A stretch of DNA of 64,000 nt from Dichetophora obliterata. Taxonomy: Eukaryota; Arthropoda; Insecta; Diptera; Sciomyzidae. Location: positions 98,009,349 through 98,073,348 of the forward strand of contig OY986438.1 of the NCBI GenBank assembly GCA_963920525.1, read 5' to 3'. The notes beneath the pieces were generated by a model. It was not told where the DNA came from. It did not search any database and worked only from the letters and a program-made list of their open reading frames with translations. Shown in pieces: positions 1 through 11,968 of this stretch. The stretch's first letter is position 1. The number at the start of each line of letters is the position of its first letter. Made by a program: the position numbers and the translations under genes.

Positions 1-215
1 TCTTCTACACACGTATAGTGTGTGTGAGTAGAACACCATTTCCTTATCTTTTATTTCTATGAGCTAGCCACTGATCCTTGCCACCATAGAAGTAAAATGA
101 CGCTCTATCGCGCTTTCTCAGCTACGAAAATTCCTTATACACACGTATAGTGTGTGTGAGCAGAACAAAATTTCCTTATATTTTATTTCTATGCTTGCCA
201 CCATAGAAGTAAGAT
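1..215. repeat. Two copies of a short dispersed repeat
   Basis: Two copies (about 7-95 and 136-215) share a CACAC...GTGTGTGAG core, then TTCCTTAT, a TTTATTTCTATG block and CTTGCCACCATAGAAGTAA. A third, more diverged copy lies at about 5530-5600. No coding potential was seen. They could be pieces of one MITE-like family, but the ends are not clear. Confidence 0.55.
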
Positions 216-718
216 ATAAGGAAGCGCTATAGTTGAACAGAAACGAAGTATTTTTTTTATTAGTGTCAGTTCACACAAACACTGACACATTCAAACAGGG
301 CCGCATTCGGGTTTATTGTAAAAAAAGGTGTAAACTGTTATTCTCAAATGCATCTTTATTATTATATTTTTATTGTATTTCCACTCCACCCTTGAGGTAT
401 ACAATTTGGTGCATTACCGATTTTTTTTGGGTGTTCGGTTTCCCTTTAGGCCTATTTCACCCGTAAACAAAGAAAAATATTAGTAAAAGGTAACAAAAGA
501 TGTGAACTCTGAAAATTAAAATGATTTAAAACAATTTGATAAAAATTCATTTAAATTTAAAGCGCATGCATGAAGTTATGTAATATGTAATAATTTAAAG
601 TAACTAAAGTTTTTTCTAAATGACCTTGTTATTTATTATGTTGATTTTATATGATTTAAATACAAATTCTTAATGTTTGATAGTTTAAATCATACTTGAT
701 TTTAAATACAAATTTTAT
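216..718. other. AT-rich spacer, no gene seen
   Basis: The only open frame (233-466) has no recognisable domain and is rich in Phe/Leu/Tyr, as expected of random AT-rich sequence. Nothing else is supported here. Confidence 0.5.
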
Positions 719-1016
719 GCCCCTATTATGGTTTACAACTTTGCTTAAAGTTGAGTTGTCAAATAAAAATCGGTATTATGATTTACAACACAACCAAACT
801 TCTAACTGCAAAGTTGTCTTTCCAGTTGTGTATGTAAACTTTTTGGCATTATGAATTACAACCGAACTTGAATGCGGTTGTGTCAAGTGTCAAAATTTTA
901 CAACGGCATTTGTGAGGTTGTCTGCTGGTTGTGTTATGAAGGAAAAGTGGCAAAGAACTTGTAAGTTGCAACAATTATTAATAAAAACCGATTTTAATTA
1001 ATATAAATAATATTTA

Positions 1017-1408
1017 GGAAAGTAACTACCAAAAAACAATTTGATAGGATGGTTTCGTTGCTAGAGAAGTATCCAGATGTGACTAGGGTAAAAGATAATT
1101 TTGGATCTAGCAAGCATCTGACCAATGAGCTCTGGGATAAGTTTACTGTTGAGCTCAATAGCATCGGGCCTCCAACACGCCCACCACAGGAATGGCAAAG
1201 GGTTTGTTTATAAGTAAAATAAATAAAAGAAAATTTTGCAAAAACATTATTTTTTAAAAAAAATTAAAAAAAAAACTATACCAACTTGAAAAGAAATTTG
1301 GTAAACAACAAACAAATTATTTCCGCAACAGGAGGAGGTCCGTCACAAGAGATTAGTTTGACTCCATTTGAAGTGTTGCCGATTGGACTAAACTCCACAA
1401 TACTTTAA
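1017..1408 (+). pseudogene. Zeste-like Myb/SANT DNA-binding protein fragment (Harbinger accessory protein)
   Basis: After a plausible AG acceptor at 1015-1016, the frame reads KVTTKKQFDRMVSLLEKYPD and continues through a SANT/Myb-like domain with LTNELWDKF and PPQEWQ at about 1120-1195. This type is usually annotated as 'regulatory protein zeste' in flies and binds Harbinger termini in the nucleus. A possible donor follows at about 1201. A short later segment (about 1327-1375) restores the family-typical GGGP...EISLTPFE block. The helix expected between them is missing and frames are broken downstream, so I call it a pseudogene. It belongs with the Ser/Pro-rich piece at 3818-4198. Confidence 0.6.
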
Positions 1409-1722
1409 CACCGCCAGGCAGACCTTTCACATTAAATATCTGCAAAGAACCATCCAAGTACACCAGTTGTGTGTTGTTATTTTTTCTTATATCTACTGTT
1501 TCGCTCTCTAAGCATTGAGTATGCATGGAATATTTCGCATTTAGATAACGATGGAATAGGTATGAGAGAGTGAAATTACCAAGTATCAAAAATACTAGTT
1601 TGAGCACATACAGAACAAACAGATATATCGATAATACTGTTATCTTTATTTGGAATATCTGGAGTATGTGACGTTGCAAGCATAAAGATTAAAGAGCGAA
1701 ATAAACAACAAAAAAAGAAATA

Positions 1723-3200
1723 AAGTTTTGAAATAATAGGGTTGCCACCTAATAATATGTATTTTTTAGAATTTTAAACATCATTTAACAGTATAAGGGA
1801 GTCACTGATATCGAATCTGAAGTCAGAATTTTAAAATGCAAAATGGTTGATAGGATTGCCACCTTAATTTTTTGTATTTTTATGAATTCGGGGCTGGCAA
1901 AAAAAAAATGGTACACCAAAAATGGGTCGCTGAATCCGAATCCGTGGCCAGAATTTCAATATGATAAAGTTTTGAAATAATAGGGTTGCCACCTAATAAT
2001 ATGTATTTTTTAGAATTTTAAACATCATTTAACAGTATTAGGGAGCCACTGATTTCGAATCTGAAGTCGGAATTTTAAAATGCAAAATGGTGGATAGGGT
2101 TGCCACCTTAATTTTTTGTATTTTTATAAATTCGGGGCTGGCAAAAAAATGGTACATCAAAAGTGGGTCGCTGAATACGAATCCACGGTCAGAATTTCAA
2201 AATTATAAAGTTTTGAAATAATAGGGTTGCCACCAAATCATATGTATTTTTAAGAATTTTAAACATCATTTAACAGTGTTAGGGAGTCACTGGTTTCGAA
2301 TATGAAGTCAGAATTTTAAAATTAAAAATGGTGGATAGGGTTGCCACCTTAATTTTTTCTATTTTTATGAATTCGGAACTGGCAAAAAAATGGTACACAA
2401 AAATGGGTCGCTGAGTCCGAATCCGTGGTCAGAATTTCAAAATGATGAAATTTTATAATAATAGGGCTGCCACCTAATAATATGTATTTTCAAAAGTAAA
2501 AGCAACCCTATTATTTCAAAATTTTATAATTTTAATATTCTGACAGCGGATTCGGATTCAGCGACCCTTTTTATTTATTTACCATTTTTTTTGCCAGCCC
2601 CGAATTCATAAAAATACAAAAAATTAAGGTGGCAACCCTATCCACCATTTTGCATTTTAAAATTCTGACTTCAGATTCAGTGACTCCCTAATACTGTTAA
2701 ATTATGTTTAAAATTCTAAAAAATACATATTATTAGGTGGCAACCCTATTATTTCAAAACTTTATCATTTTGAAATTCTGGCCACGGATTCGGATTCAGC
2801 GACCCATTTTTGGTGTACCATTTTTTTTTTGGCAGTCTCGAATTCGTAAAAATTTTAAATATTAAGGTGGCAACCCTATCCACCATCATGAATTTAAAAA
2901 TTTTGAGTTCAGATTCGAAATCAGTAACCTCCCAATACTGTTCCCTCATGTTTAAAATTCTTAAAATAAAACATTTTTAGGTGGCAACCCTATGTGTAGG
3001 TAAATTTTCGAATTTTGAAATTCTGACAACGGATTCGGATTCAGCGACCCATTTTTACCCTTTAGTTCGCGCCAGCCCCGAATTCGTAAAAATAAAAAAT
3101 TAAGGTGGCAACCTTATCCAAATTTTAAAATTCTGACATCAGATTCGAAATCAGTAACCCCCAATACTGTTTCCATATGCTTAAAAATCTGTATTTTCAA
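1723..3200. repeat. Head-to-head palindromic array of ~240-bp repeats
   Basis: A unit of about 240 bp is repeated three times on one strand, starting at about 1723, 1965 and 2205, plus a partial copy to about 2495. It carries TAGGGTTGCCACCTAAT near its start and GAATTCGGGGCTGGCAAAA and GGGTCGCTGAATCCGAATCC further in. It then appears three times in reverse orientation (about 2497-3200). The symmetry point is near 2496. The array can fold as a long hairpin, which resembles foldback-type transposons with sub-repeats in the arms. It interrupts the Harbinger-like element. No ORF belongs to it. Confidence 0.8.
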
Positions 3201-3817
3201 TATTTTGACACCAAGTAAATAAAAAATATTAAAATGAGAGTGATGAGAGCGAATTAAAAATCTTATCTCACCAATTTTCACGAGTTAAATATTTCTGGGG
3301 TTAAGCTATCTCGCCACCATTTTTATCTCCAGCTTGAAGAGTTAAATGCTTAACTCACTGTGAACAAATAAAAAACTGGAAAAATCATGGAATTAACTCG
3401 GGGATAAATTTATCTCTCTGTGAACAAAATGGCCCTTAGTAGAATAGAAATAGAAAAACTCAACATCAATACAAAGAGAACGATCTGGAATATCCATATT
3501 GAATGGATATATCCATTTAAAAAAGGGTTAAAACAGATACTCCACTTAGTGGAACAAATAAAGAAAAAAAAAGCTTACACTACAATGAGAGCCAGAGAAA
3601 GAGATGATAAGCTCTCTGCTCATTCCAAAGCATATAAGCATATGTTCTGTTCTACTCCTTGTTGTATTTGTACCAATATTATCAGGTTTTTACTTGTTAT
3701 ATCTGTTTGTACAAGTAGAACGGATGGTTCGCTGCAGGGCTTTATTTCACATTTTAATTTCTCACTTTCACATTTCAATCCTCAAATGCTGATTAAAAGG
3801 AAAATGATTATAACCAC

Positions 3818-4198
3818 TTGAACTGCCAACTGCCCAATCAATGTGCTCAAACCACAAGCCGATCTCCACTTCTTCCCAGCCAATCTCCTGCACATCCTAG
3901 CCGATCTCATGCGCATCCTAACATATTTCCTGCGCATCCTAGCCGATCACCTGCACATCTAAACCGTTCTCCTACATATACAAGTCCATCTTTACAGCAT
4001 CACCGATCGCCTACTAATCCTAGCCAATCTTCACAACCTAGCCAAACTGTTCCAAATCCCAGCCGTGGGCGATTTACCAAAGTACACAGCATTGAGGAAG
4101 AGCGTCTCAATGCTTTTAAAACACAAACAAAGAACCAAATAGAAATTTTGAAAAATTTCTTTGAAACTTTTTCTTTAAACCCTGTTCAATTGCATTAA
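3818..4198 (+). pseudogene. C-terminal fragment of the zeste-like Harbinger protein
   Basis: The frame has 126 codons. Its first part is a low-complexity Ser/Pro/His region with seven or so imperfect repeats around SRSPAHP. It ends in a short charged helix (KVHSIEEERLNAF...NQIEILKNFF) that could form a coiled coil, which fits the C-terminus of Myb-like transposon proteins. It begins without a good ATG context and is separated from the SANT segment by the nested array. It is read in the same direction as the SANT segment and ends about 200 bp before the right inverted terminus. Function is inferred from position and domain style only. Confidence 0.4.
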
Positions 4199-4413
4199 TA
4201 GATAAAAACAGTGAAAATAAAAAAGCTGTTAATGTATACATATATTCGGCTGTCAAAATTGCATTAAATTCTATTACAATTTTTGAAAGCATCCCATACA
4301 ACTCAACTTAGAATGGTTGTAAGCCATAATACCAACAAATATTCCAGTGGTGTGCCAAGTTGAGTTGAGTTGTAGACAACCCAACTCAGTTTGGTTGTAA
4401 ATCATAATAGGGC

Positions 4414-5994
4414 TATTAGTTGTTTGATAGTTTAAAATCGTTTATTGAGCTTTAGGTCAAAGTTAGAACAGTTAATTGTTCTAACGAATCTTTCCAAAGA
4501 AACAACAACAACAAAGTTTTTTCAATATGAAAAGGAAAAAATCATTAGCTGATTTTATTGCAATTTCGGTCTTGCTAAAGGTTTCATCAGAAATCTTTGT
4601 GATACTGGTGCAAGCGCGCACTAGCGCACTGCACCACAAAGGCGATGAGATTTTAAGTGTTAATTTCTCAGTTTTTCTCCCATTTCATATTTTTACATAT
4701 GTTGTTGTATTTTTGCTTTACTTTAGTCTTTTTGCTTATGTTATTATTATGGAGTCCAACAGCCTGTTGGAAGTCCTTCACTAACATTATTTTATTTATT
4801 TATTATTTTATTAACATTATTTTTTGCGATATCTCATTCTTTATTTTGGGCTTTATTCGACAGACTTCATACTTTGCACTGAATTTTGAAACTTTATTGA
4901 ATTTTATCTCCTAAGTCATAAGAGACCGACATTTTATTTTTGCTTATTTGGACTAAGGGGCCCAAATACGTTTAATAAAAATAAGAAAAAATATTTACGC
5001 GTGGGCCGTAAACTGCACTTATGGCGATATTTGTAATATAATAATAAAGGGTGCCCTGAAAATGCCTGTCACCTTTAGAAATTGAATGCACCCTTGGTTT
5101 GGTATTTAAGGTTTGTCGTAAACTCAATCGGGAAATGGCGCGAAATATGCCGGCTAAATATACACAATTTTCTTATATTTCTGGTAAGAAATATATTATT
5201 TCTTATTGAAATTCACTTTTCATCAATCACTTTTATTTAAATAACAATATTTCTTTTAAAAATTTTTTTTAGTTTGAATACACTTACGTGCGAAATGAAA
5301 TCAGCTTATTGTGTAGATACTGCTGACTTTCACAATATTTCATTATACAGGGCATTTTTAATATTTTTCTTTTTTATTTAAAGACTTTAATTCAATAATT
5401 TAGAGCGATGACAATTACTCTTAAATACAAATTTTGTATTTAAATTGCAGTAGTTGGCAAATGGTTAGCAGTGTTTAATTGTTCGATTTACGATGTGTCA
5501 AAAAATGCTTGCTCAAATCAGAGAGGTACTTCCTCACACAAACGCTGTGTGTGAGCTAAACACCGCTTCCTTATCTCTTTATTCTATGCTTGCCACTGGC
5601 AGCATTAAGCGCAGACAACAGTTGGCAACTGTTGTGTAAAAATTCGCTGAATGGTACAAATTTGGTAGCGCTAACTAAAACTGATAAAGTAGCCTTTTAA
5701 TCGAGCGAACAAATTCTATGCTACATGAACACAACTGTTTGCTTAACTGTCAGATGCTGTTACTGACGCTGTTAAATTAATAAACGCAGAAAGAACACAG
5801 CAAATTTAAGTGAGAAACCTTTGCAATTGAATTAAATTTACATAAAAATTAAATTGAATCTAACTTCTGACGTGTAGAGTAGCAACACAATCAGAGAAAA
5901 ACATCGTGAACTAAGGTAGCGCTACCATTACAGTTCACAGCAGTTGTTTGCGCTGAATGCGGCCAATGATAAAATTTAATTGTTGTGACGTTTT
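4414..5994. other. AT-rich interval with no supported gene
   Basis: It holds the third copy of the short dispersed repeat at about 5530-5600. The frames at 4527-4784 and 4657-4914 are hydrophobic and have no family resemblance. I see no RNA gene and no clear element. Confidence 0.5.
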
Positions 5995-6174
5995 GCAAGG
6001 AGAATAAATAATAGTAAAGAGATTTCAAAGGCGAATTAGTTGAATAAGGCGAAAAATTATAACCATTGAGGTGCAGCCCGTGCGAAGAATATGGCGGCGA
6101 TATTGAGAGCAGAACTGAAAGCCAATGATATGAGTCGACCGAAAACAAATCGTACTGAGGGAATTTTGTAGTAC

Positions 6175-6489
6175 TGTATTTCTGTTTAGGAACACTTTAT
6201 TGACTGACTCTTAAACTTAAACTCTTAGTGCAGCTCAGTAGCTGGCTGCATATACTATGTATTATATATATGTTATTAATCTACATAATGTTTATATGTT
6301 ATTGGCGAGGTGGTTTGTGTGTATTCGTGAGCTTTTTTGGTAAACTAATAATAACATTCCATTCCCACACTTTGTTGCAATGTTTATGCAATAATAATTT
6401 GATATCGCACTCAGCGACCACCAAGTTTAATTCTTAGCCATCCGCTACTGTAAAATGCTTACCAAGCAATCTCACGTATACACACTACA
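6175..6489 (-). mobile_element. Solo LTR with 4-bp target duplication
   Basis: The block starts TGTATTTCTG and ends CACACTACA, flanked by GTAC at 6171-6174 and 6490-6493. The mirror arm (around 17895-17905) reads straight through a single GTAC, so the empty site is preserved there. On the minus strand an AATAAA lies near the 3' end, which gives the orientation. A 4-bp duplication with TG...CA ends fits a Ty3/gypsy-type LTR. No internal domain remains. Its inner frames are not genes. Confidence 0.8.
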
Positions 6490-8348
6490 GTACACTCGCA
6501 ACTGGTTTGCTAATGACGACATGTGGCGAGGATGAGCGGTCGGAGGAAAGGAATGAATGAAAACACCAGCAAAGTCAACCAACAACGAAAACAAAACAAT
6601 AGCACAGATTATATAGCAATTGGAAACTCTTGAGTATCCGAATTGACTATTATAAATGAAAATGCAAAAAATCTAATTGTCACTGTTTTTTGCGCATTTA
6701 TTTGCATGTTTCCTTCTCTATGCCAAATTGGTTTCGTTTTATCCTCAGCTGATCGTTGCTGTTTTTGTTCTTGTTGTCAGCCATATTATAAGAATATTTC
6801 TAACTTAGCCGATATTGTTTTGTTTTGTTCTTAGCTGAATAGATAGAACACCAAGCAAATATCACATTTTCATGATCAATTACATTTTTGAAAATTTTTT
6901 ACATTAATTACGAAATATTTGCAACAAATATTTTCTTTCTTTTAATTAGATTTGATATGAAAAATATGTGATAATAATTACTGTGAAGAATTCTAAATAT
7001 CTATGTACTTATTTGAAATTTTTTTCAAATAATTTTCAATACAAAAAATTTATTTCAACAATTTTAAAAATTTAACTTATTAAAGTTCTTACCGCATTAA
7101 TAACATATATACAAAGCTAACTTTTTGGTTACATATAATCGAATCGAAGAAAGTTATACGACACACTATTCTTTCTTTGATTTCTGTTAAACATACATAT
7201 TTATAATTTTTAATTAAAATTTTAATACATATGTATGTATTTACATTTGTGTATTTTATCTGGGCTTATCTATTTATTCATCTCATATCTGTTTATTCAT
7301 CTCTTATCTTATCCATCTCTGGACAGTTTATAAAATCATTTATCTGTATATATTATATTTTAAAGGATTGCGGAAAAATCCATTAAAAGAAAACTTCATG
7401 GTTTTTTTTTACTATATTGATTTCAGGAAATTTCGTCACAGCTAGAAAAATGTGTTCAAAAATTATGTGAAATGAAGATATCTTGTCTAAATGGAAAATG
7501 AACACATTTTGTTAAACATAACTTTTTCAATATACTGTTGCGCTTTACAAGATTTGTCTTTATGTTTGTAAAAAAATTTAAAATAAAGTAACATAAAAAA
7601 TAGACCTAAAGTAACGTAGGAGAGAGATAAAATAACATATCATTAAATTTAAGGTTACAAATAGTCAATATAAGTCTTTATCTTACAGAAATAAGTAATA
7701 ACAACAGCACTTGAAGTATCTATTAAAAAAACCTGGTATGCACTTAGATTTATATTTAATTGTTATTTAAAATGAGTTATCAAACATAAAAATCAGGTGA
7801 AAAGTAACAGAGTAGTGGTATTTTACTTTTCAAAAAAAATTAAAATTTTTCCTGTTGTAATAACAAACTTTTAAAAATCAACATTTTCAAAAATGCTAAT
7901 ACAAATGTTGTTAAAATAATTTCTGAGACAAAACTTAAAAGAATTACAAAAAAGTTGTGTGATTACGTTAAATAACTTGATCATTATGACATTTTTTACT
8001 GAAAGTGCAACATTTTGTCAATTTGAGTTTGAGAATTTTTACGTTATATTTTATAAAAATTGAAAAAACTCATATTAGTCAGTATTTCAATAAAATTCAG
8101 TGCAAATACTTTCTTAAACTATGACTAAAATTGACACAAAAAATGATGAGATTACTTTGGGTAATCTGGTCGTTTTGAAAGTTTTTCCTGGAAGTGTACC
8201 GTTTTGAAAATTTCGAGTTTGAGTATTTTTGCGAAAATAATTCCTAAAAATCCAACAATGCAAAATTTTAAAAAACAACATCACAGGCGGTTGTGGCAAT
8301 TTTTCCCAAAAAAGTGAAAATTAACAAAAAAACTTATAACTCTTGAAA

Positions 8349-8505
8349 CTTAACAGTTTCTTAAAAATCCTCAAAGTGCCTGTTTCTGGCATATTGATCA
8401 ATTCAAAATCAAGAGTATGCAGCCGTCATTTTGATTCTTCTTGCATTGGAGGTTCACCCCTAAAAAGTGGTTCAATTCTAACCATATGTCTTGGTAAGTG
8501 TTATA
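8349..8505 (+). pseudogene. THAP-domain fragment, left arm
   Basis: The frame contains SRVCSRHFDSS followed by LKSGSILTI, which matches the second half of a THAP zinc finger: the C-x2-H ligand pair (C and H of CSRHF) and the trailing L...P-I motif, where the proline is replaced here. The first half, with the Cys pair and Trp, is absent. THAP fingers bind DNA and occur in P-element-type transposases and in host factors. The copy at 16031-16187 on the other strand is its mirror. No catalytic transposase region is visible. Confidence 0.5.
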
Positions 8506-9562
8506 CAATTTTGAAAAAATTTATAATAATTATAAATATATCACTCATTTCGTGTTGCGTACTGGGACATTCAGTACTTAAAGTGCCTCTACACTATATG
8601 TTTCATACATATGACACGTCAAAAATTACAATTGTTTTTTAGCTACATATAGTGTGGAACATATGAAACTGTGGTTTTGAAATGTCGTTTGTATTTGCGT
8701 CTGTAATTTTTGAATTAGAACCGTTTTTAATTTCGCATATTTTTCCATCTGTACAAAATGTCAGTTTGATAAATTTTTTTTGTGAAAATGAAAGAAAAAG
8801 TAAATTTTAAGATATTTATTAATGAATTTATTTTTAGTTTGAATGGCCGAAGGAGCACACTTTAGAGCTTTACGGTTTACAAAAATTTCAAGAGCTGTTT
8901 TTATTTTCAAATGACGTGTCAGATAGCGTGGAAAAACAAGAAAAGAGCTCTCTGACAAAAACTTAATTTTGACATACAAATGAAGGTCGATATGTAATTT
9001 TTTTGACATGTCATCTGTATGAAGCATATAGTCTGGGGGCACCTTTAAATGTAGGTATATTTTGGTGCTTTTTAATGATAAAACGAAATCAAATATTTTT
9101 CTTGCATCCAGTTTGGTTCAGTATATGTCTATCTTTAAATTTAAACTTGGTTTAAACAATTTATTAAAACAATAATCTAAATATAAAGTATCTACTCGGT
9201 TGCGTTCGGAGGACACCAAAAAGACCGGTTTTAGTTCATTTAAAAAAAAAACAGTAAATCAGCGAAATGTGCTGAAATTTCAAAATACATTTTATATGTA
9301 TAAAAAGTGTAAATAATATAGAATTCAATATTTTGCTTTTAATTAATTGAAAGTTTTAAGCAAAAATTTTAAAATTAAAATTTCGGTCGGTTGCGTATGG
9401 TGTCCCCAATGGTTGCGTACGGTGGATACTTAAAAAAAGTTAACAATACGTGTTAATAAAATTAAAATGTTATTAATTGTGTCTTGTTGGGACCTTTTCT
9501 ATTCCATGATTGTAGATATTTATATTTTATTTTTACATTGTCTGCCATTGAAAAACTTTCTG

Positions 9563-9642
9563 TCTGAGCTGGAATTGAGCCCGGGCTACCACGGTTCTTT
9601 AGCTTAGGGGCCACGCACTCTACCCACTAGGCTACGGTCGCC
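9563..9642 (-). other. tRNA-like Pol III unit, left arm, outer copy
   Basis: Read on the minus strand, GGCGACCGTAGCCTAGTGGG gives an A box (TAGCCTAGTGGGTAGAG) and, about 50 nt later, GGGCTCAATTCC gives a B box with one change from consensus. The spacing is a little long for a plain tRNA and the acceptor arms do not pair well. It therefore looks like a tRNA-derived SINE head or tRNA pseudogene. The sequence after it (CAGAAAGTTTTTCAAT) is shared by all four copies. Confidence 0.6.
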
Positions 9643-10658
9643 ACTTTTGTTTGCGGCCTTAGTGGCTCATATTTTCGAAAATTTTACTATGAAAAGCAAG
9701 AATTTACATTGTAAAGAGTTTCGCACTTGTACATTTCATTAAAGATCATTAAAGTGTCCCCAGTACGTAAACAATAATAGTCAAAAAACTTACTTTTATG
9801 TGGAAAAATTCGATTGGATCAAGTAAAGAAACTCTGAAAATTTCATTCGCAAGTATTATTTTTGATTTGTTTTAAGGAGGCTTTACACAATTTAAAAAGT
9901 TTTCTTTTATGTCGAGTAAAGAGGAAAATACTTTCCGTTTAATATTTTATGTCGTATATCAATATAAACACCTATTTGTTAATTATTGTTATTTAAGTTT
10001 TATATTACGTATTAATATTTCACCACGAAAAATAAAAAAATTTGATTACTAAAAATGCGTTTACTATGCTTTTATTCACACACTAAAATAATAGAAAAAC
10101 CGTATTTTTCTTTTATTTCTCTTTTATTTCTTACTGCACATAGTATGTGCTGAAACTGTACAAAACATTTTTAGTTTGCATAAAGTTGATTTTTTCGATT
10201 TGCGGCTTACTTTTTTACGGAATGCGTGATATATATTTATATGTCAATTTATAAATATACTACTAAGAATACCCAGTAGTAGTTTTTTTAGGATTCATTT
10301 AAAATTTTTTAAAAATAGGGAAGATTTGATAGAAATTGTTATAAAATCTCCTTTTTGTGAGAAAATGTACACAATTTTTTCACTTTTATTATATGTATAG
10401 ATAATAATTAATAACAATAGTTTATAGCCAAAAAAACTATGTTTTAAAAAAAGATTCTACTTGTTTGTACTCTTTTACACGCACTATAACCGAATTAGGC
10501 TACAAATTCCTAATGAGCATGTTTCCTTTTTATTGTTTTTCTAATAATAATCTTTTCCAATCACTTGTTGAAATTGTTTTATTCAACTTGAAGGTCATGA
10601 TGCTAAAGATATTCATTTACCTCAGCTTACCTATATTCTTCGAGAACAATGGACAAAT

Positions 10659-11252
10659 TGATCTGTTCCTGAATGCAGCAACGATTCGAGGAAATGTATA
10701 TTTTTTTCTTTTCCAAAGTGCCCTATTCGACGCCAGCAATGGATCGAAGATTGCGGCTTGGTTGATAATGCCCGTAAAAACCTATTTATCTGCGAAAAGC
10801 ATTTTCGGCAGAGCGAAGTGGGTGCGAGAAAAGTAAAAAAAAATGCGTTTCCCGTTTTTGGAATCTCACACAATTCCCCTGTTATGGTAGAAAATGTGGA
10901 AAACGTAAAAACAGAAAGTCAAGTTTGCGACAATTGTCACAAATTTTGCAAACTTGCGGATTTTTTTGTAAAAAACAAAAGTTGGAGATGAAAACATCAT
11001 TTATGTATAAGGAAATTTTGCATCAAAAAGCTAAAGAGGAATTTATGAATAAAATAAAGTCTCTTGAGCACAAAATTGAAAATTTTGCAGAGCTCTGCTA
11101 ATGAAATTGAAGAAGAAAATAAGAAAGAAAACTACGCTTCCATCTTTGCGAGACTTATAGTGAATGAAAGAAAAGTTCATCAATACTCTGAAATTGAGCA
11201 AGAGAGCAGGCCATTAACTTCCATTCAACAAAATGTTTCAGATTCCTTATAG
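10659..11252 (+). pseudogene. THAP-domain protein, P-element-transposase-like N-terminus, left arm
   Basis: In one frame from 10659 a THAP finger can be read: a TGA stop where the first zinc Cys is expected, then SVPECSN, FPKCP, QQWIEDCGL, NLFICEKHF (C-x2-H ligands) and NAFPVF. A linker with CDNCHKFC follows. After two breaks near 10990-11050 comes a charged segment (KLKILQSS...EIEEENKK) typical of the coiled coil behind the THAP finger in P-type transposases. No RNase H-like catalytic domain follows. The same TGA is present in the mirror copy, so the lesion predates the duplication. A host THAP gene as source is the alternative. Confidence 0.6.
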
Positions 11253-11589
11253 ATCAACTAAAATTCAACCTTCCAAGTACAGCATCTCTTTGAAGATGGC
11301 GTCCAATAAAAATAATTCTGCCTGGAATCACAGAGGAAATGGAATAAAAAAAAATAAACTGGCCATTACAGCCCTTGGAAGGACTCTGATCTAGCTTCTA
11401 CTGATCAATTGGGTTGAGCGTGTTTGATCACAAATGACCGAGACCTGAACCTACGTGTTTTATGCCGACTCCGAATGGCTTATGTTCTCAAGAAGCTTTA
11501 CATGGCAATTTTTACTCTCTGAGGTTTGCCATTGTCTGCAGAGAGGTGACGACCGAACAAAAAAAGTAATTCAATTGAAAAAACTTTCT

Positions 11590-11670
11590 GCCTGAGCTGG
11601 AATTGAACCCGGGCTACCGCGGTTCTTTAGCTTAGGGGCTACGCACTCTACCCACTAGACTACGATCGCC
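11590..11670 (-). other. tRNA-like Pol III unit, left arm, inner copy
   Basis: Minus-strand A box TAGTCTAGTGGGTAGAG and B box GGGTTCAATTCC, the latter close to the eukaryotic consensus GGTTCRANTCC. It is closely similar to the outer copy at 9563-9642, two kilobases away in the same arm, and to the two mirror copies. It may be a SINE head; transcription is not shown. Confidence 0.6.
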
Positions 11671-11706
11671 AACAAATGGAAATGGAATAAATTAAGAAAT
11701 AGGTAA

Positions 11707-11917
11707 GAATTCAATAAATGTTTAAAATTTTTTCCATATAAAACAAAACAATCAACTCACGGTCTTTCGTCGAACTCATATCGACTAGTTTAACTAGTTA
11801 AAAACGTGACGCTTAAAATAAAAACTAAGATTTATGACTTCGATAGGAGTTCGACGAAAGACCGTGAGTTGATCGTTTTGTTTTATTTGGAAAAAAATTT
11901 AAACATTTTTTGAATTA
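11707..11917. repeat. ~210-bp hairpin element at the inner end of the left arm
   Basis: Imperfect inverted repeats of about 70 bp, centred on CAACTCACGGTCTTTCGTCG (11753-11772) and its complement (to 11873), enclose about 65 bp. The repeats extend outwards through AAAACAAAAC and AATGTTTAAA to GAATTC. It looks like a MITE. It is present again as its mirror at 12615-12825, so the terminal sequence occurs four times around the palindrome centre. Confidence 0.85.
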
Positions 11918-11968
11918 AACATTATTGAAAAGGTAAAAAAAAATTGTGTACATTAAATATTTTTAAAA

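Larger units (their letters stand above)
719..4413. mobile_element. PIF/Harbinger-like DNA transposon, non-autonomous
   Basis: The ends are inverted: GCCC(C)TATTATGGTTTACAAC at 719-739 and GTTGTAAATCATAATAGGGC at 4394-4413. A related motif, ATTATGANTTACAAC, recurs two more times inside the left end (about 771 and 845) and once more inside the right end (about 4316), like subterminal transposase-binding sites. The interior holds a zeste-like Myb/SANT fragment and a matching C-terminal fragment, which is the accessory DNA-binding protein of Harbinger elements. No DDE nuclease frame is visible. A repeat array (1723-3200) is nested inside. Family assignment is inferred from the Myb-like protein and could be wrong if the protein was captured by another superfamily. 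Confidence 0.6.

Noticed and set aside
233..466. Short plus-strand ORF at the window start
   Set aside because: No domain, AT-driven composition and no neighbouring coding signal.
1723..3200. CRISPR-like array
   Set aside because: Repeats are ~240 bp and inverted halfway, the genome is eukaryotic, and no short repeat-spacer pattern exists.
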